A DNA stretch of 64,000 nucleotides from positions 14,425,292-14,489,291 of the forward strand of contig NC_088312.1 in assembly GCF_910592395.1 (NCBI RefSeq), given 5' to 3'. Source of the DNA: Lineus longissimus (Eukaryota > Nemertea > Pilidiophora > Heteronemertea > Lineidae). The position numbers were made by a program, and so were the translations under genes. This document shows positions 50,642 through 63,526 of the stretch, one piece after another; position 1 is the first letter of the stretch; the number at the start of each line of letters is the position of its first letter. The notes under the pieces were generated by a model, which saw nothing but the letters and a program-made list of their open reading frames with translations, searched no databases and was not told where the DNA came from.

Positions 50642-51417
50642 ACCCCATCCCATCCCAAGACACATGCAGACACAGTCAAGAATCTGTTATCAGGACTAAA
50701 GGACAATGTTTCAATATCGCTTCTAGGAATTATTATAAATAAGATCAGCAGAGTGATTTATGAAAGACATCTTCATTGTTGATATCTGCATTTCAATGAT
50801 ATATTGCTAAAATATGCAAATCTTGCTACTAATTAGATCAACAGCCTTATCTCATAGTGCAATGGTTCCAGGTAGCCTTTGGCAATGCAACATTGATATC
50901 TCGCATTTGCATTTCTGTCCAGTTTTATGGCGATCAGCCCACCAGAACATGAATGCTTTGAACAGAACTACTTGTATCAATACATGTATGTCTTTTATAT
51001 TTGCTTCCTTTTACATCAAATTAGAATAATTGACACAGAGCCATAAGGCTGAATTTACATAGAAGTCACGTTGCCACATGTCATGATTCAGGTGTCACGT
51101 GAACAAAACAATTGGTAATTGTGAAACATGACTGCCTTTGCTTGTACTTTGGAAATAGACTGTTCATTTTTCTGTATATGTGTAAATCATGACAAGTGAC
51201 AACGTATATTCATCTGCAAGATCAATGCTAATGAAATTCCTTTATTTCACCCATAAGAAGACAAATCAGGGAAAAATGTATTTATATTCCTCTCATATTG
51301 CATACAAGTCATCCTCTCACAGCAGGCCTTTTTATTGTTCCTGAAATACACTCAATTGAAGCGTGATTGTCTTAGTGAATTCTAGAAACAATCGACATGC
51401 CCGCTATGGAAGAATGA

Positions 51418-51630
51418 CAATTGTGACCTGCCACAGCAAAACCAGTTGATGTCGCACTGATCATGACAGGTTGAGGCGGACTGGTTGTTCATTTCACTGT
51501 TGTCAGCCTTTTGTCAAATAAGTGTTAAATGTATATATGACTACATCAATTTCTTCCATTACCTCCTGTTGTCATTCAGGCTCATCTTCTGTACAATATG
51601 CATTTGTTTTGCAGTGACGGGTCACAATTG
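51418..51630. mobile_element. MITE with GTGACC inverted ends, copy 2
   Basis: 213 bp with ends CAATTGTGACCTGCCACAGC and GTGACGGGTCACAATTG: inverted over about 25 bp through GCAAAAC. It is the better preserved copy of the family at 32207. Confidence 0.82.
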
Positions 51631-52263
51631 TTGACATGTTGATGTCAGACACACCACCTATTGACAAGCATCACATAACAGGTTGTTAACCGTCATCCTG
51701 CAGCGGAGATACAGCAATTGTTCTCGGGAGATGAATGAATGGAGCCTTGACAACCAGGCAGCAGTTGCCATGACAACTCAAACTCCTACACAAGTAAGTA
51801 CCTGAGGGCGGTAATCGTTAGTTGGTGTTTCGCTCGAGAATAAAAATATTTTGATCAAACGTTGTGAGTGAAATGAAGGGTACTCAACGGGAATTACAGA
51901 AATTGTAACAGGCTGGAGTTAGTTTGGTCTTTTTAAAAAGAAACGACTAAGGAGTGGAAGGTCTTGTGGCTTTCTGAATTCTCAACGTAATCTCAATGTA
52001 ACCAAAGAGTGACAGGGGAAAAAACCTCCATTTGTCCTGATCCGGTTGTAAACATCGAAAACCGGTAAACAGCTTTGATAAAACATAAGAAGCAGCTTTA
52101 TTTCTCCTGTATTAGCTAAATTTACTTTATACCGCAAAATTTCCATGGGCGTTTTACCTTAACCTAGATTTGCAAAACTAAGAATTGCCAGTAAAGAAAA
52201 TATTTTTTGATTATTTGAAAACTGAAAGAAATTTCGTAATCAGTAAGTCATGAGATTTTTCTT

Positions 52264-52730
52264 GTTAACTCTTTTACTGTCAAGATCGTACATGTACGAC
52301 CAACATTTTTAAGGTATCTTTAGTTCCTCTAGATAACACCAGATGACTTTAGGTACGACCAACATTTTTAAGGTATCTTTAGTTCCTCTAGATAACATCA
52401 GATGACTTTAGCTACTCCAATGTGTTTTATATGATTTCTCTGGCCTGGGGCATTCAAATTGAATAATTTTTTCGACTGAGAGGGGTCTGCCACTCCTCAT
52501 TTTGGGTGAAAAATGGTGAAAATTGGCCAAAAATACCACTCTCTTCAAAAAATTTAGAAAATAATCCCAATATGCCCCCACAAAGTACTTATTACTGCTG
52601 TTTTATTGAAACTTGGGGTAAAGACAAAGGTTTTGAAGAATTTTGATGAGTGTATCCCAATTATGCTTATGAGATTTTTGGTGGTGAAAATGACCCAAAA
52701 TGACCAAATTTTAGGCAGTGAAATTGTTAA
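52264..52730 (+). mobile_element. piggyBac-type MITE (TTAA), copy 2, with internal duplication
   Basis: 467 bp, from TTAACTCTTTTACTGTCAAG to GGCAGTGAAATTGTTAA. It is opposite in orientation to the copy at 46903-47247. A 59-bp segment (GTACGACCAACATTTTTAAG to AGATGACTTTAG) is duplicated in tandem at about 52294 and 52353, which explains its extra length. Confidence 0.78.
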
Positions 52731-53474
52731 GAAAGTGTCGCAAATTTTGAAAAAAAATAGGTACAAACATTTTCAGGTTTACACTATGATGTGTATCATT
52801 GCTTTCTCTAATTAAATAATGATAGTAATATGACACGGCAATATAATCAAAGTCAAGGGTAAAAAGTTTAAAGTGACCTTTCATATATCCTGCCCTTCTG
52901 GTGGTGACTTTCTCCTCATGAGAATAATTTGAAAATCGGGAAATTATTTCTTATGTAGGACATTTGAGTTGGCCTAGCCTAGACCTATTATTGAAGGAAC
53001 AGGAAGATAGACCAAGTCGGTATCCTTTTCACACCCACAAAATGACTTTTTGGCAAATATTTGCATGGCAGGAAAAGAACACCCAAGATATTGTTCCTAT
53101 TTCTTCTGCCAGTAGCAAACAAGATCAAGCGACCTTTCTGACACCAACATCTTGTTATGGCTTCTGTCACAGAGTTCCAATCTAAAGGGAACAATAAGGT
53201 TTCATTTACAACCCGAGAGGCTCTGATTTAATGGAGAAAGAACCACGCTGGGGCATGAGGAAAACTCCTAAAATGAGCCAAATCAAATAAGAGAAGGCTA
53301 ATATAATCAGGATGGATGTTCGAGGTTTTGTTGAAAACATAACAGTTGTGACGAAAGAAGCCATACAGTAGCCTTATCGTTGATGGTAACCAGAGGTTAG
53401 CAATAACAACCAATATTAGGTGCTCTCAAAAGAGCCTGTCATCAGAAACGACAGAAATTGGACCTTTGGATATT

Positions 53475-53688
53475 TTAAGGGTTGATCATGGGCACCACCA
53501 TTTTGGCAAGAACTTGAAATCCTGAGCAATTAGAACTCTTTCAAAATAAAGAGAATGCCCATTTCATGGACGGGTGTCTGTTCAGCCTCCAAGGTTTTTT
53601 ATGGGCATTTGCTTCATTTTGAAGGAATTGTAATTGCTTTAGAATTTCCTGTTCTAGCCAAAATGGTGGTGCTTTTTATCAACCCTAA
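53475..53688. mobile_element. MITE with 35-40 bp inverted ends, copy 2
   Basis: From TTAAGGGTTGATCATGGGCA to AAGCACC-type inverted sequence ending TTATCAACCCTAA. The ACCACCATTTTGGCnAGAAC ends are inverted. Same family as 28995-29213. Confidence 0.82.
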
Positions 53689-56600
53689 ATGACAGGGTTT
53701 TTTTTCCACCTTTGATGTTCTTTATGACAAATTGTGTTAATCATTGCATCCTTTCCCTTGGCATGCAACCAGTCTCAGAGAAGCAGTAAATGTGTGTAGT
53801 GGTCACCCAACCGGCTATGTCCAGCACTTTGGAGCATGGCTAAAAATATTCAGACCCTACATAAAAACATATACAATGGTTATATAGGTTTTATAAGAAA
53901 TGTCAGAACAATATAAAAGCTATGAACTGCAGCAAATTTTGATAACTTCCCTCCCATAAAAAAATATATATTCCGCATCAAAGGTGAAAGGTATACCGTT
54001 AGGCATAGACAAAACAAAACCAAACAAACTATCTTCTCATCATCATTTCTAACAAAAAGAAGCAAAAAAAGACAACACGCTGTTTATCTTCCATGATTTG
54101 AGACAGACATATCATATTGCAGTCATCAACACTTTCTGGATTATTGTAAAACACATAACCTAGGTGAGAAGAACTTGATGGAATGACCGCGTTATTGGAA
54201 ATGAGCAGAGTTTGTTGACAACAACAAAGTGACTGCCAAGATGGAGTCTGCAAAGAGAGACATAGCAGTCTAACAGGATGCAAAAGCGGATTTAAGGATA
54301 TTTTGAGAGTCAACTTTTATCTAATCTTGGCATGTTTACAAAGCTATTCATATATGATTTGGCTCAGTTCAATTGGCTAAATACCACATTCGTCGCCAAA
54401 ATTTGGCATAATCTATGCAAAAAAAGTGACACGGGTAGGGTGTGGGGGTGTGGTGGGAGGGTTATGGCTCTACACGTATCTCTAGCTATAAATGCATTTG
54501 AGATGAGATAAACATTGTGAAAATGAAATAAAATTGTGAAATAAAACGCTTTAAAAAAATGCATGACTTACAGTCAATAATTTTTCAAGCATTTTATTAA
54601 GAATCCTATCTTCTTGATACGACCGATTGTACACAGCACTCTATGTATCATTACAAATCCAAAGCGAAGGCATTTCATAAGCAATAATGATGCTGGGGTT
54701 AAACCATCAGCCAAACAAAAGGCTCATAAATAACCTGATGGAAACGAACCTTATTGATGGCATAGATCAAAGCACTTTTAAACATTGCCAGCTTTATCAA
54801 AGTTTGAATCTACAAAATGGAAATAAATCGCTTTTTAATCAAACTGAATGGCAAGATGTCAATTGATGTTAAACTCTTTGAAGATCAAAATATCTTCTGT
54901 CCGATTGAGAAAAATCTTATGATGGGCATTTTCTTTCAACTCTGATCCACTATTGAAGCTACAAATTAGAAAGTTCTCCTCAGAAAAGTCAAACATTTGC
55001 TTTTTGTTAAATCAAGAAAATTTATCCTCAATTCCCCAGTTGTAATGTTAGAACATGGGTACAATGTAGCACTGTTACAGTGAATAATGCTCAGTGCCTT
55101 GTTTTGGCGACAGCAGTTATGGTTGACATTACAACAGTTTGGGTTGGTGCAAAATACTGAAACAGTTAAAAACACCTTTTAGTGTTTACAATGTAATTTG
55201 AGGTGTTTCAATTGTCAATATGTGACTGTAAGTACTGGTTGTCCTACCAAACAACATTTCAATGGAGCTGTCCTTCGTGCAAAACCTTGGTGAGGAACCT
55301 TGGTTTTGCCAACAATCTAACACCACCCTTGCAGTGCTTGGTGAAACTACCAATAACTCCAGTTTGATATCAATTCATTAAACAAAACTCGTCATTGTTG
55401 CACGAAAGGATTTGCATGGGTTCAAAGTGTTCACAACTTTTCTTTTTGAAAGTTTTTTATTTGGCACATATCTCACCACTCTAATGCTGTCATAGATTAT
55501 TCGAGAATTTTCAAAACTAATGTGGTTTTTTGTTTGTTTTTCCTTCAAATTAAGCCTCAGCTTCATTTGGCTGACAGCAGATGCCAAGATTCAGCCTCTT
55601 TACGTAAGCATAAGAAGTGGTAGAAGCAGTTATGAGACAATACCTTATGACACAATGCCACCTGTCGCTGGACCCGGTAAACAATAAACACAAACGTGTA
55701 AACACAAATTATCTACATGTTGGTCAGACCCAGGACTTAAGACCTCTTTAGAAACAAAACTTGTCCATCTTTGCTAGCAGCGCCTTTGCATATCCTACGT
55801 AAATGTTGCCTACTTCCAATCAACTCTCGATGCCTAAAGACATCACGGGGTGTGCCAGGGGTCCCATTTGTGTGATGTCATGGCTGAGTAGTTGACACTT
55901 CTTGAGATAAGAACCACAAGAGCATACGGTTCTTTATGTAAAATGTTGAGCAGAGAGAGAGAGAGTAGCGAAATTCTTAGCGTCCTTTGGAGCAAGTTCA
56001 GTAAAATAAGTTTTGCTGGTCTCAGTACCTCGAACCATCAAGTTTTCAAAGACGTTTTTTGCAGATTTTTCAAATGAAACTTGCTGAAAGAAAACTGTAA
56101 TACACACAGTAGAAATTTTTCTTTTAAATTCACTTTTGTCAAAATTTTTGCAAATCGTTATAATAAGAAGGCACTGAAATTTCCCAGTTTACACCATTCG
56201 GTTTTCTCTTGATTCTTGATAAATCATGTATCCATCAGTGCCAATTTTCTGCAGAATATTTTTTATTCGATTTAGTCGACCATCCATTGTAATTTAAACA
56301 AATTCCATCAATTAAGCCCCAATCATCCTATGCATCAAGATTTGGCGACCAGCATCTGCTACTGATCACACAACTGCATAAATCAATTAGAAATTCACTT
56401 CAGTGGAACAACTGCATATCAGTAATCTTCAAAATGCGCATGGCTTATCTCAGTGGGGCTGAGAATGACAAATGGCCGTATTACACGGCTGTTATTTCAT
56501 AATGGTTAGTGATCATTTGCGAGCATCCATGTCTTCAGGCTGCTGGTTTGATCATCGACCACTAGTACAAGAGGGGACCTGAAGGGTGCATGCAAGAATA

Positions 56601-57457
56601 AGCAGCGATTTGATCAATCTTAGAATTGACATTAACAGTAATCGTGGACTGACCAGGTCACACAAAATGGTACACTCTTAGAAAAAAAGTTCTTTATGCA
56701 TTTGAAAACCTTAAAATGCTTTTTCGGCCAACACAGATATGTATCACATAGGTGTTTCAATAAGGGCTCAATTCAATTATCTTATTGACAATTTACCATT
56801 TAAAGTACTGTACATTATCTCAGTGAGGCAGAAACCAGCCATACTTCATAATTTGTTTTAATGCTGAAGTTTTTCTCAGAATAATAACTTGGGACGAATG
56901 ATGTTTTCTGAAGTTCAATTTTCAAAGAATTCTCAAATGACTGCATGACAAGTTAGATAGGCAAGGTTGTGCCCAATCAGCCCATGCCAATAACTCAATA
57001 TCTCTGTTTGGCCCCAAGTGCCTGCTTTTTCCAAAGCAGGTCACATTTGCCTCAGGCACCCTCCGCAGATGTTACCTACATTTAGACTTCAAATGGACCA
57101 GCCAAAGAGACAATTTCTCCACCATTAAACTGCAATATTTTATCGAATGGTAAAATGTTTCCATGGTAACTTGGGAGTTATTGATGCACTCTTTGGGGTC
57201 AATTATGTTGTGATGTGATCGGTCGTGGTCAGACAAACAAAATAAATGGGGAGGAGTGCTATCACATGTTCAAAAGAGACATGTCCCTCACTGGCTGAAG
57301 GGCCTCATAAGCAATGAGCTGTGCAAGGACGAACCCCTCTCTACAAAGGTCGCCAAACAAAGATGATCAATGTTGGGCCATGTCCTATGTATGGACCTGA
57401 CACCTGTCAGAGGGCACTAGACTTGACCGTTACTGGTTCGCCAGCCGACAAACCCAG

Positions 57458-58567
57458 ATGAAATGGCCAGGGCCATTGTGCTCACCTCATGTGGAGGAAA
57501 GATGGATAAAGAGCATGGTATTGTGTCATGTAGTGTTAGGTTTGATGTAGGTCCAAGCAATTACAATTTCCCCAAAATGGCCAATTTACAGTACATTCGA
57601 CCTCGGTGACCTTGAAAAGTAGGTCAAATCAAAGAAGACCCGGGTGACACATTGAATGGTTGTTAGAATTAGATGTACCTATGATATAAAATTGGTGCCA
57701 ATCGGGCAAGTCATTACTAGGAATAATGGCATTTTGAAGAATTTAGGATTTGGCCCCCTCCCTGGAGGCCAAACGGCAAATCAGATCGCACCAAACTTCG
57801 GTACCTGAGATCACCTGACCAAGGGGTACATGTGTACTTAATTTGTGATCAATAGTCATTGCAGTTAAGAAACGTGCCATAGTTACGGCCTGACGGTGAA
57901 TTTGACCTCTGTGACCTTGACAAGAAGGTCAAATTTAAAACCTGTGTGACATATACTGTATGGTGGTTAGATGTACCCATGATATCAAATTGGTGGCAAT
58001 CGGGCAAGAAGTTAAGGAATAATCACATTTTTAAGGTTTTTGGATTTTTCCCCCTGGTGGTCAAGTGGTGAATCATATTGGACCAAACTTCGGTCCCTGA
58101 GATCACCTGACTAAGGGGTAAATGTGTACCAAATTTGGTATCAATAGTCATTGCAGTTTAGAAACGTGTCATCGTTACATCCTAACGGCCAATTTACACC
58201 ATTTGACCTCTGTGACCTTGAAAAGGAGGTCAAATCAAAAACCCGGAGGATATATGATGCACCTTTGCTAGAAGTACCTACCATATTTTTTTCAAAATTT
58301 CCCGACTACTATTAAGGGAGATATTGCATATTTTCACTTTTAACGTTTGGCCCCCTGGTGGCCAAACCATGAAACGAATCGGACCGAAACTTGGTCTCCA
58401 AGGTGTCATTACATAAGGGTACATGTGTACCAAGTTTCAACTCAATAGCTCTAACAGTTACGAAACGTGCTCTGCTAACGGACGACGGACGACGACGGAC
58501 GACGACGACGACGGACGACGGACGCCACGGTATGGGATAAGCTCACCTCTGCTAAGAGGTGAGCTAA
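57458..58567 (+). mobile_element. 1.1-kb element with 3' hairpin and internal 300-bp repeats, copy 1
   Basis: Begins ATGAAATGGCCAGGGCCATT then GTGCTCACCTC, and ends with the hairpin GCTCACCTCT-GCTA-AGAGGTGAGC and TAA. Three direct repeats of about 300 bp inside each carry TTTGACCTCTGTGACCTTGA, ATCGGGCAAG, CCCCCTGGnGGnCAA, AACTTCGGTnCCTGAGATCA and GAAACGTGCC. A GACGACGGAC tract precedes the hairpin. It is nearly identical to 59294-60423. GCTCACCTC near the left end inverts against GAGGTGAGC at the right. No transposase. Confidence 0.85.
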
Positions 58568-59293
58568 CAAGGGTGGCAATTTGCAAACCTACTGAGCACC
58601 ATACGTGCTGGCATATGACAGGGCGGACTCAGGACCCTCCATAAGGAGAAACAAATCCACTGACCAAAGAATAGAGACTCTTGATAAAGTCAGGTGGCCA
58701 AAGACAAATGCAAAGGACAGATTGCAGCAGCGGAATGTCTGTATTTCATTCGACTACCATAGCTGCAGCAAACAGTTTATTATCATTTTCCTTATAAAGA
58801 GACATCTTCTCATACAAGGGGTTTTCAATATATTCCATTTCAAACCCACTGTGAAACGGCACCTCTCAGAAACATCCAAGTAGTCTGGATCGTACTACCA
58901 AATTAGAATTTCGCTAGCATCCGATTGGAATTTCAACAACATCGTATTGTAGCAAAAACATAAAACTTGCATTGCCAGTGGTTGTTATCTTGCCAACAGA
59001 GGAAATGCTTTGTCGGCACTGAGATTTGTGTTGGTCATGATACTAAACCGACGAAAACCATGTAACCATGTTGCAGACGAAAAACACGCAAGGTCCAGCT
59101 GGTGTCGGAACCCCAAACCTTTGACTTACGCGGTAATAAGCTGTCACTGACTGAGCTATGTAAAAGAAAATTCCCTCTAGCGTGGGTTTATAGGAATGAT
59201 GCTGCACCTACACACAGTACCTCAAATTCTTCTGGTTTTCCAGATGAATCACAAAATCCTTTATATGGTCATATTGTTATTCTTTGCATAACA

Positions 59294-60332
59294 ATGAAAT
59301 GGCCAGGGCCATTGTGCTCACCTCATGTGGAGGAAAGATGGATAAAGAGCATGGTATTGTGTCATGTAGTGTTAGGTTTGATGTAGGTCCAAGCAATTAC
59401 AATTTCCCCAAAATGGCCAATTTACAGTACATTTGACCTCTGTGACCTTGAAAAGTAGGTCAAATCAAAGAAGACCCGGGTGACACATTGAATGGTTGTT
59501 AGAATTAGATGTACCTATGATATAAAATTGGTGCCAATCGGGCAAGTCATTACTAGGAATAATGGCATTTTGAAGAATTTAGGATTTTGCCCCCTCCCTG
59601 GAGGCCAAACGGCAAATCAGATCGCACCAAACTTCGGTACCTGAGATCACCTGACCAAGGGGTACATGTGTACTTAATTTGTGATCAATAGTCATTGCAG
59701 TTAAGAAACGTGCCATAGTTACGGCCTGACGGCGAATTAACGCCATTTGACCTCTGTGACCTTGACAAGAAGGTCAAATTAAAAACCTGTGTGACATATA
59801 CTGTATGGTGGTTAGATGTACCCATGATATCAAATTGGTGGCAATCGGGCAAGAAGTTAAGGAATAATCACATTTTTAAGGTTTTTGGATTTTGCCCCCT
59901 GGTGGTCAAGTGGTGAATCATATTGGACCAAACTTCGGTCCCTGAGATCACCTGACTAAGGGGTAAATGTGTACCAAATTTGGTATCTATAGTCATTGCA
60001 GTTTAGAAACGTGCCATCGTTACATCCTAACGGCCAATTTACACCATTTGACCTCTGTGACCTTGAAAAGGAGGTCAAATCAAAAACCCGGAGGATATAT
60101 GATGCACCTTTGCTAGAAGTACCTACCATATTTTTTTCAAAATTTCCCGACTACTATTAAGGGAGATATTGCATATTTTCACTTTTAACGTTTGGCCCCC
60201 TGGTGGCCAAACCATGAAATGAATCGGACCGAAACTTGGTCTCCAAGGTGTCATTACATAAGGGTACATGTGTACTAAGTTTCAACTCAATAGCTCTAAC
60301 AGTTACGAAACGTGCCCTGCTAACGGACGACG

Positions 60333-60370
<38 letters not shown>

Positions 60371-60423
60371 ACGACGGACGCCACGGTATGGGATAAGCTC
60401 ACCTCTGCTAAGAGGTGAGCTAA
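59294..60423 (+). mobile_element. 1.1-kb element with 3' hairpin and internal 300-bp repeats, copy 2
   Basis: 1130 bp, same orientation as copy 1 with few substitutions. Main differences: about 10 extra bases (TTAACGCCAT) near 59738 and a longer (GAC)n tract at 60324-60376. The hairpin ends at 60420 with TAA. Frames here and in the other copy (Arg/Ser-rich from the GAC tract) are not genes. Confidence 0.85.
60324..60376 (+). repeat. (GAC)n microsatellite inside the 1.1-kb element
   Basis: Imperfect GACGGACGACGG run with about 13 uninterrupted GAC units. The counterpart in copy 1 (58480-58522) is shorter and more broken, so the tract has changed length since the copies split. Confidence 0.9.
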
Positions 60424-61799
60424 AAAGTACTACATGTACTCGAGAAAATCGACTTTGGTCCAACGAAACAATGAAATATACTGCCACTTTCTGAGAGGCA
60501 ACAGGGATGACTTGACATGACTTGAAATACAAAAGAGCGGCATCCCAATTTTTCCTGGTGTTCCACAAGAATCACTAAAAGTACACTTGGTGAAAAACCC
60601 TTCATACAGTTTAAAGAATACTACTGATGATAAATCAACTTGGCTCTGACAGGATGAGAGTCTGTGTGATCTGTCTTTCAACAAAGATCAACAAAGGTCA
60701 TAAGTATGTTCTTTTTTATACACAGCTTTAAAATGCCATTTTAAGCTAGGAGACTTACTACAAAGTTACATCAGTGAGTTTGGCAACTTCTTTGATATAT
60801 ATATTACTACTTCTGAAAGTAATCAAATAATGTGATAGTAGCTTGCTTACAGGTGCCAACTGGGACGGTGCAATTTTCAGTTGCACCTTACTAACAAATG
60901 AAGAAAGTCTACATCAAAGGTGAGGAATAGAAAGAAGGGATCAAGATCTCGTAAGGCCACAAGTTCATTATCAGCTGATTAATTGAGGCCCAGCGCTGCG
61001 GCAGAATACTCACCAAGTCTTAATGGTTATTACCGCTTTAAGGAAAAAATTACTGGCTTTGGCAAGGATTCAAATTGACCAAAGAATAGAGAAAGCCAAG
61101 TTAGAGAACAGGATACAATACATAAGGCAAAGGAAGGACCTTTATGTCGCTGTCACATTTCACACCAAAAGCCTCTGATCTGGTTGAAAAGATCTTCAAA
61201 GGCACTGGACAAAGGCGTACAAAATGCATCAAGCTAAATTGACTTAGCATCAAATCTAGCCATCAAAGTATGCACTGTGTATTCTGGCTCCCTCATCCTT
61301 TGCTATTGTCAGGTCGACCTTTGTAGGTATCAAAGCGAAATCTTGTTGCGAAAAGAGAGAGCCCTTATTCCCACTGAACCATCTAACAGCAAGATGACGA
61401 GAGTGCCTGGAGAGAGGAGGCATTTTTCTAACTTTTAAAAGTTGCCGTCGCTGCACACAGAGAGCTCAAATTATCATCCAGCTACAGATCAGACCGAAAG
61501 AAACACTTGAAACAAGTGAACACGCATACAAATATAGGAGACGCGATCGCAAAAGTCAGGAGTAAAGGACTGAAAGGGGAGACAAGAGAAACGTAGAGGA
61601 GGGATTATTGGCGATGAGAGGTCCCTAGAATAGATATCCACTCACAAAAATCATTTAGCTCAGTCTATGTCAACCTGACATGGCGTCAAGAACAGGCATA
61701 TTGATGTAGTGTTTTTGACATAAAGAAGCGTCACCTGGAGCTGACAGGAATGTCGATGCACAGGTAAGCTGTATCAGAGCTATCGCTGTAGAGTAAGAC

Positions 61800-61865
61800 T
61801 CTTGGATGACACAAAAGGCATGACATCGCTGCATCTGATAAATCTTGGATCGCCTTTCAATAGTG
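61800..61865 (+). repeat. 66-bp segment, copy 1
   Basis: TCTTGGATGACACAAAAGGC...TTTCAATAGTG; repeated at 63461-63526 with a single difference (AATCTTGGAT versus AATCTGGGAT). Not recognised as a transposon end. Confidence 0.92.
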
Positions 61866-62920
61866 TACTCGCTCGTATCGCATGGCGAGCTTTGTCATCC
61901 AAGATAACGGAAACATTGGAACGTTAAATCACGACAAAAAACATCCAAATATTACACGATGTCAAAAGAAGCAGAGTTTACGTTGTGAAGGCTTCCGTCG
62001 TGGGCATCAGACAAAATGGTGTGGGATCTACTGAAGCCCATCCGTAAATGTTTTCTCCACATTGTTTGGGGGTCTGGAGCACAAACAACTGTTAGAATTT
62101 TTAAAAGTTCGCTTTTACTGCCACTTTCTAACCATGGTATTGGTAATGAAATAAAGTTTTTTTGTATGTTATTTTGTCTCCTCATGTGCCAAGTACATGA
62201 GGTATTACTGAGAAATATCCAGACACAAAATATGGCCTATCCAAGGGGCCTCTGCATGATAATTGGGCTACGCTGAAGAATTGTCTTATTTCTATCATGC
62301 CAAACCCCAAAAATCCTGTTGGGGTGCCAAGTAAGGAGACAGGAAAACCAAACTCAAAAGAAATCCAACCAGTTTGTGGCGATGCGGACACACATTTACT
62401 ATTGGAACACAATGTTTAGAGGCAATGTCTCACTTGGTAACCAGTTGCCTAGAGCATCATAAAGTCAATTTCATGAGAAAAGGGTGAGTAGGATAAAGGA
62501 CAATGCAAAAGATATTGACAATGCACAACAGTACTGCAAAAGTCAATGCAGAAGCTGAGGTATGATACCATTTTAGTCATTAAAAGTACAGCAAATTTCT
62601 GTTAAGCCTATCAGAAGCACAGTCTGTGACGGTGTACCTTCTTTTGCATTTCGAATAGCTTTCATCATTGCAGGAATTTCCAAAGCTATTCCCAATAGTA
62701 TTGAAGTTGAGCTACAAAATATGCTGTGTTTTTAACAACTTTTTTTAAGCTTCTTGTTTCTGATATTATTCGTCTAGATCAAGATGGCAGCTTCTCATAT
62801 CCTTTGAAAAATTGACCCTAAAACTGATACTTCTTTTGGTGTTCTTTGAGAATTTTGAGTGATATTAGTCTGGAGATTTCAGTGAAATGAACACCGTGCT
62901 AGTGAATATAAAAGACTTGA

Positions 62921-62933
62921 CCCCCCCCCCCCC
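62921..62933 (+). repeat. C13 homopolymer
   Basis: 13 C on the plus strand. No other feature adjoins it. Confidence 0.9.
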
Positions 62934-63415
62934 GAATTAACATGAAGGACTACTCCCACAGTGTGTAAACAGTTGACGGTAACATTCATTTCTGAACAGT
63001 CATGATGCTACCCCTTGCCACAGCCCCTAACAATATATTAAATGACAGAGCCAGGCCCATTTCAGCATCTGCACTGCAAATTGCAAATTCTTAGTAATTG
63101 AACAGAATATATGCATGAATACAAATTCGTCTTTGCATTAATTCAGGCGTGATGCGAACCTCATTTCTACATGCAGTACTAGGTTTATATCCCAAAACCC
63201 TAGTCATCGAGAAAGCGAGATAATTGGAGTTGATACTTCTTTGTTGAAATGCAGGCAGATTTCAAATGTGGGGTTTGCCGCAGAATTCAAAAGAGGAATG
63301 AAATTCATCTGAACATGACCCCTTTTGCATATATGAAACCTTCAGAACTATATCAAATATATCCAGTTCATAACAGCCACACTGTCAGAGTTCAAAGATG
63401 AATAGCTTTTGCTGC

Positions 63416-63448
63416 AACATTTACTTCATAGACTATGAAGTAAATGTT
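63416..63448. repeat. Perfect 16-bp-arm palindrome
   Basis: AACATTTACTTCATAG, one A, then CTATGAAGTAAATGTT. 33 bp with no mismatch, 12 bp left of the duplicated 66-bp segment. Confidence 0.95.
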
Positions 63449-63460
63449 CTTCTACTACTT

Positions 63461-63526
63461 TCTTGGATGACACAAAAGGCATGACATCGCTGCATCTGAT
63501 AAATCTGGGATCGCCTTTCAATAGTG
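63461..63526 (+). repeat. 66-bp segment, copy 2, between two short palindromes
   Basis: Direct copy of 61800-61865 (65 of 66 bases). It is bracketed by the perfect palindrome at 63416-63448 and by TGGCTACTA-TGACA-TAGTAGCCA at 63528-63550. Confidence 0.92.

Noticed and set aside
60157-60568. Arg- and Ser-rich frames of 60-82 codons
   Set aside because: They are the (GAC)n tract of the 1.1-kb element read in different frames.
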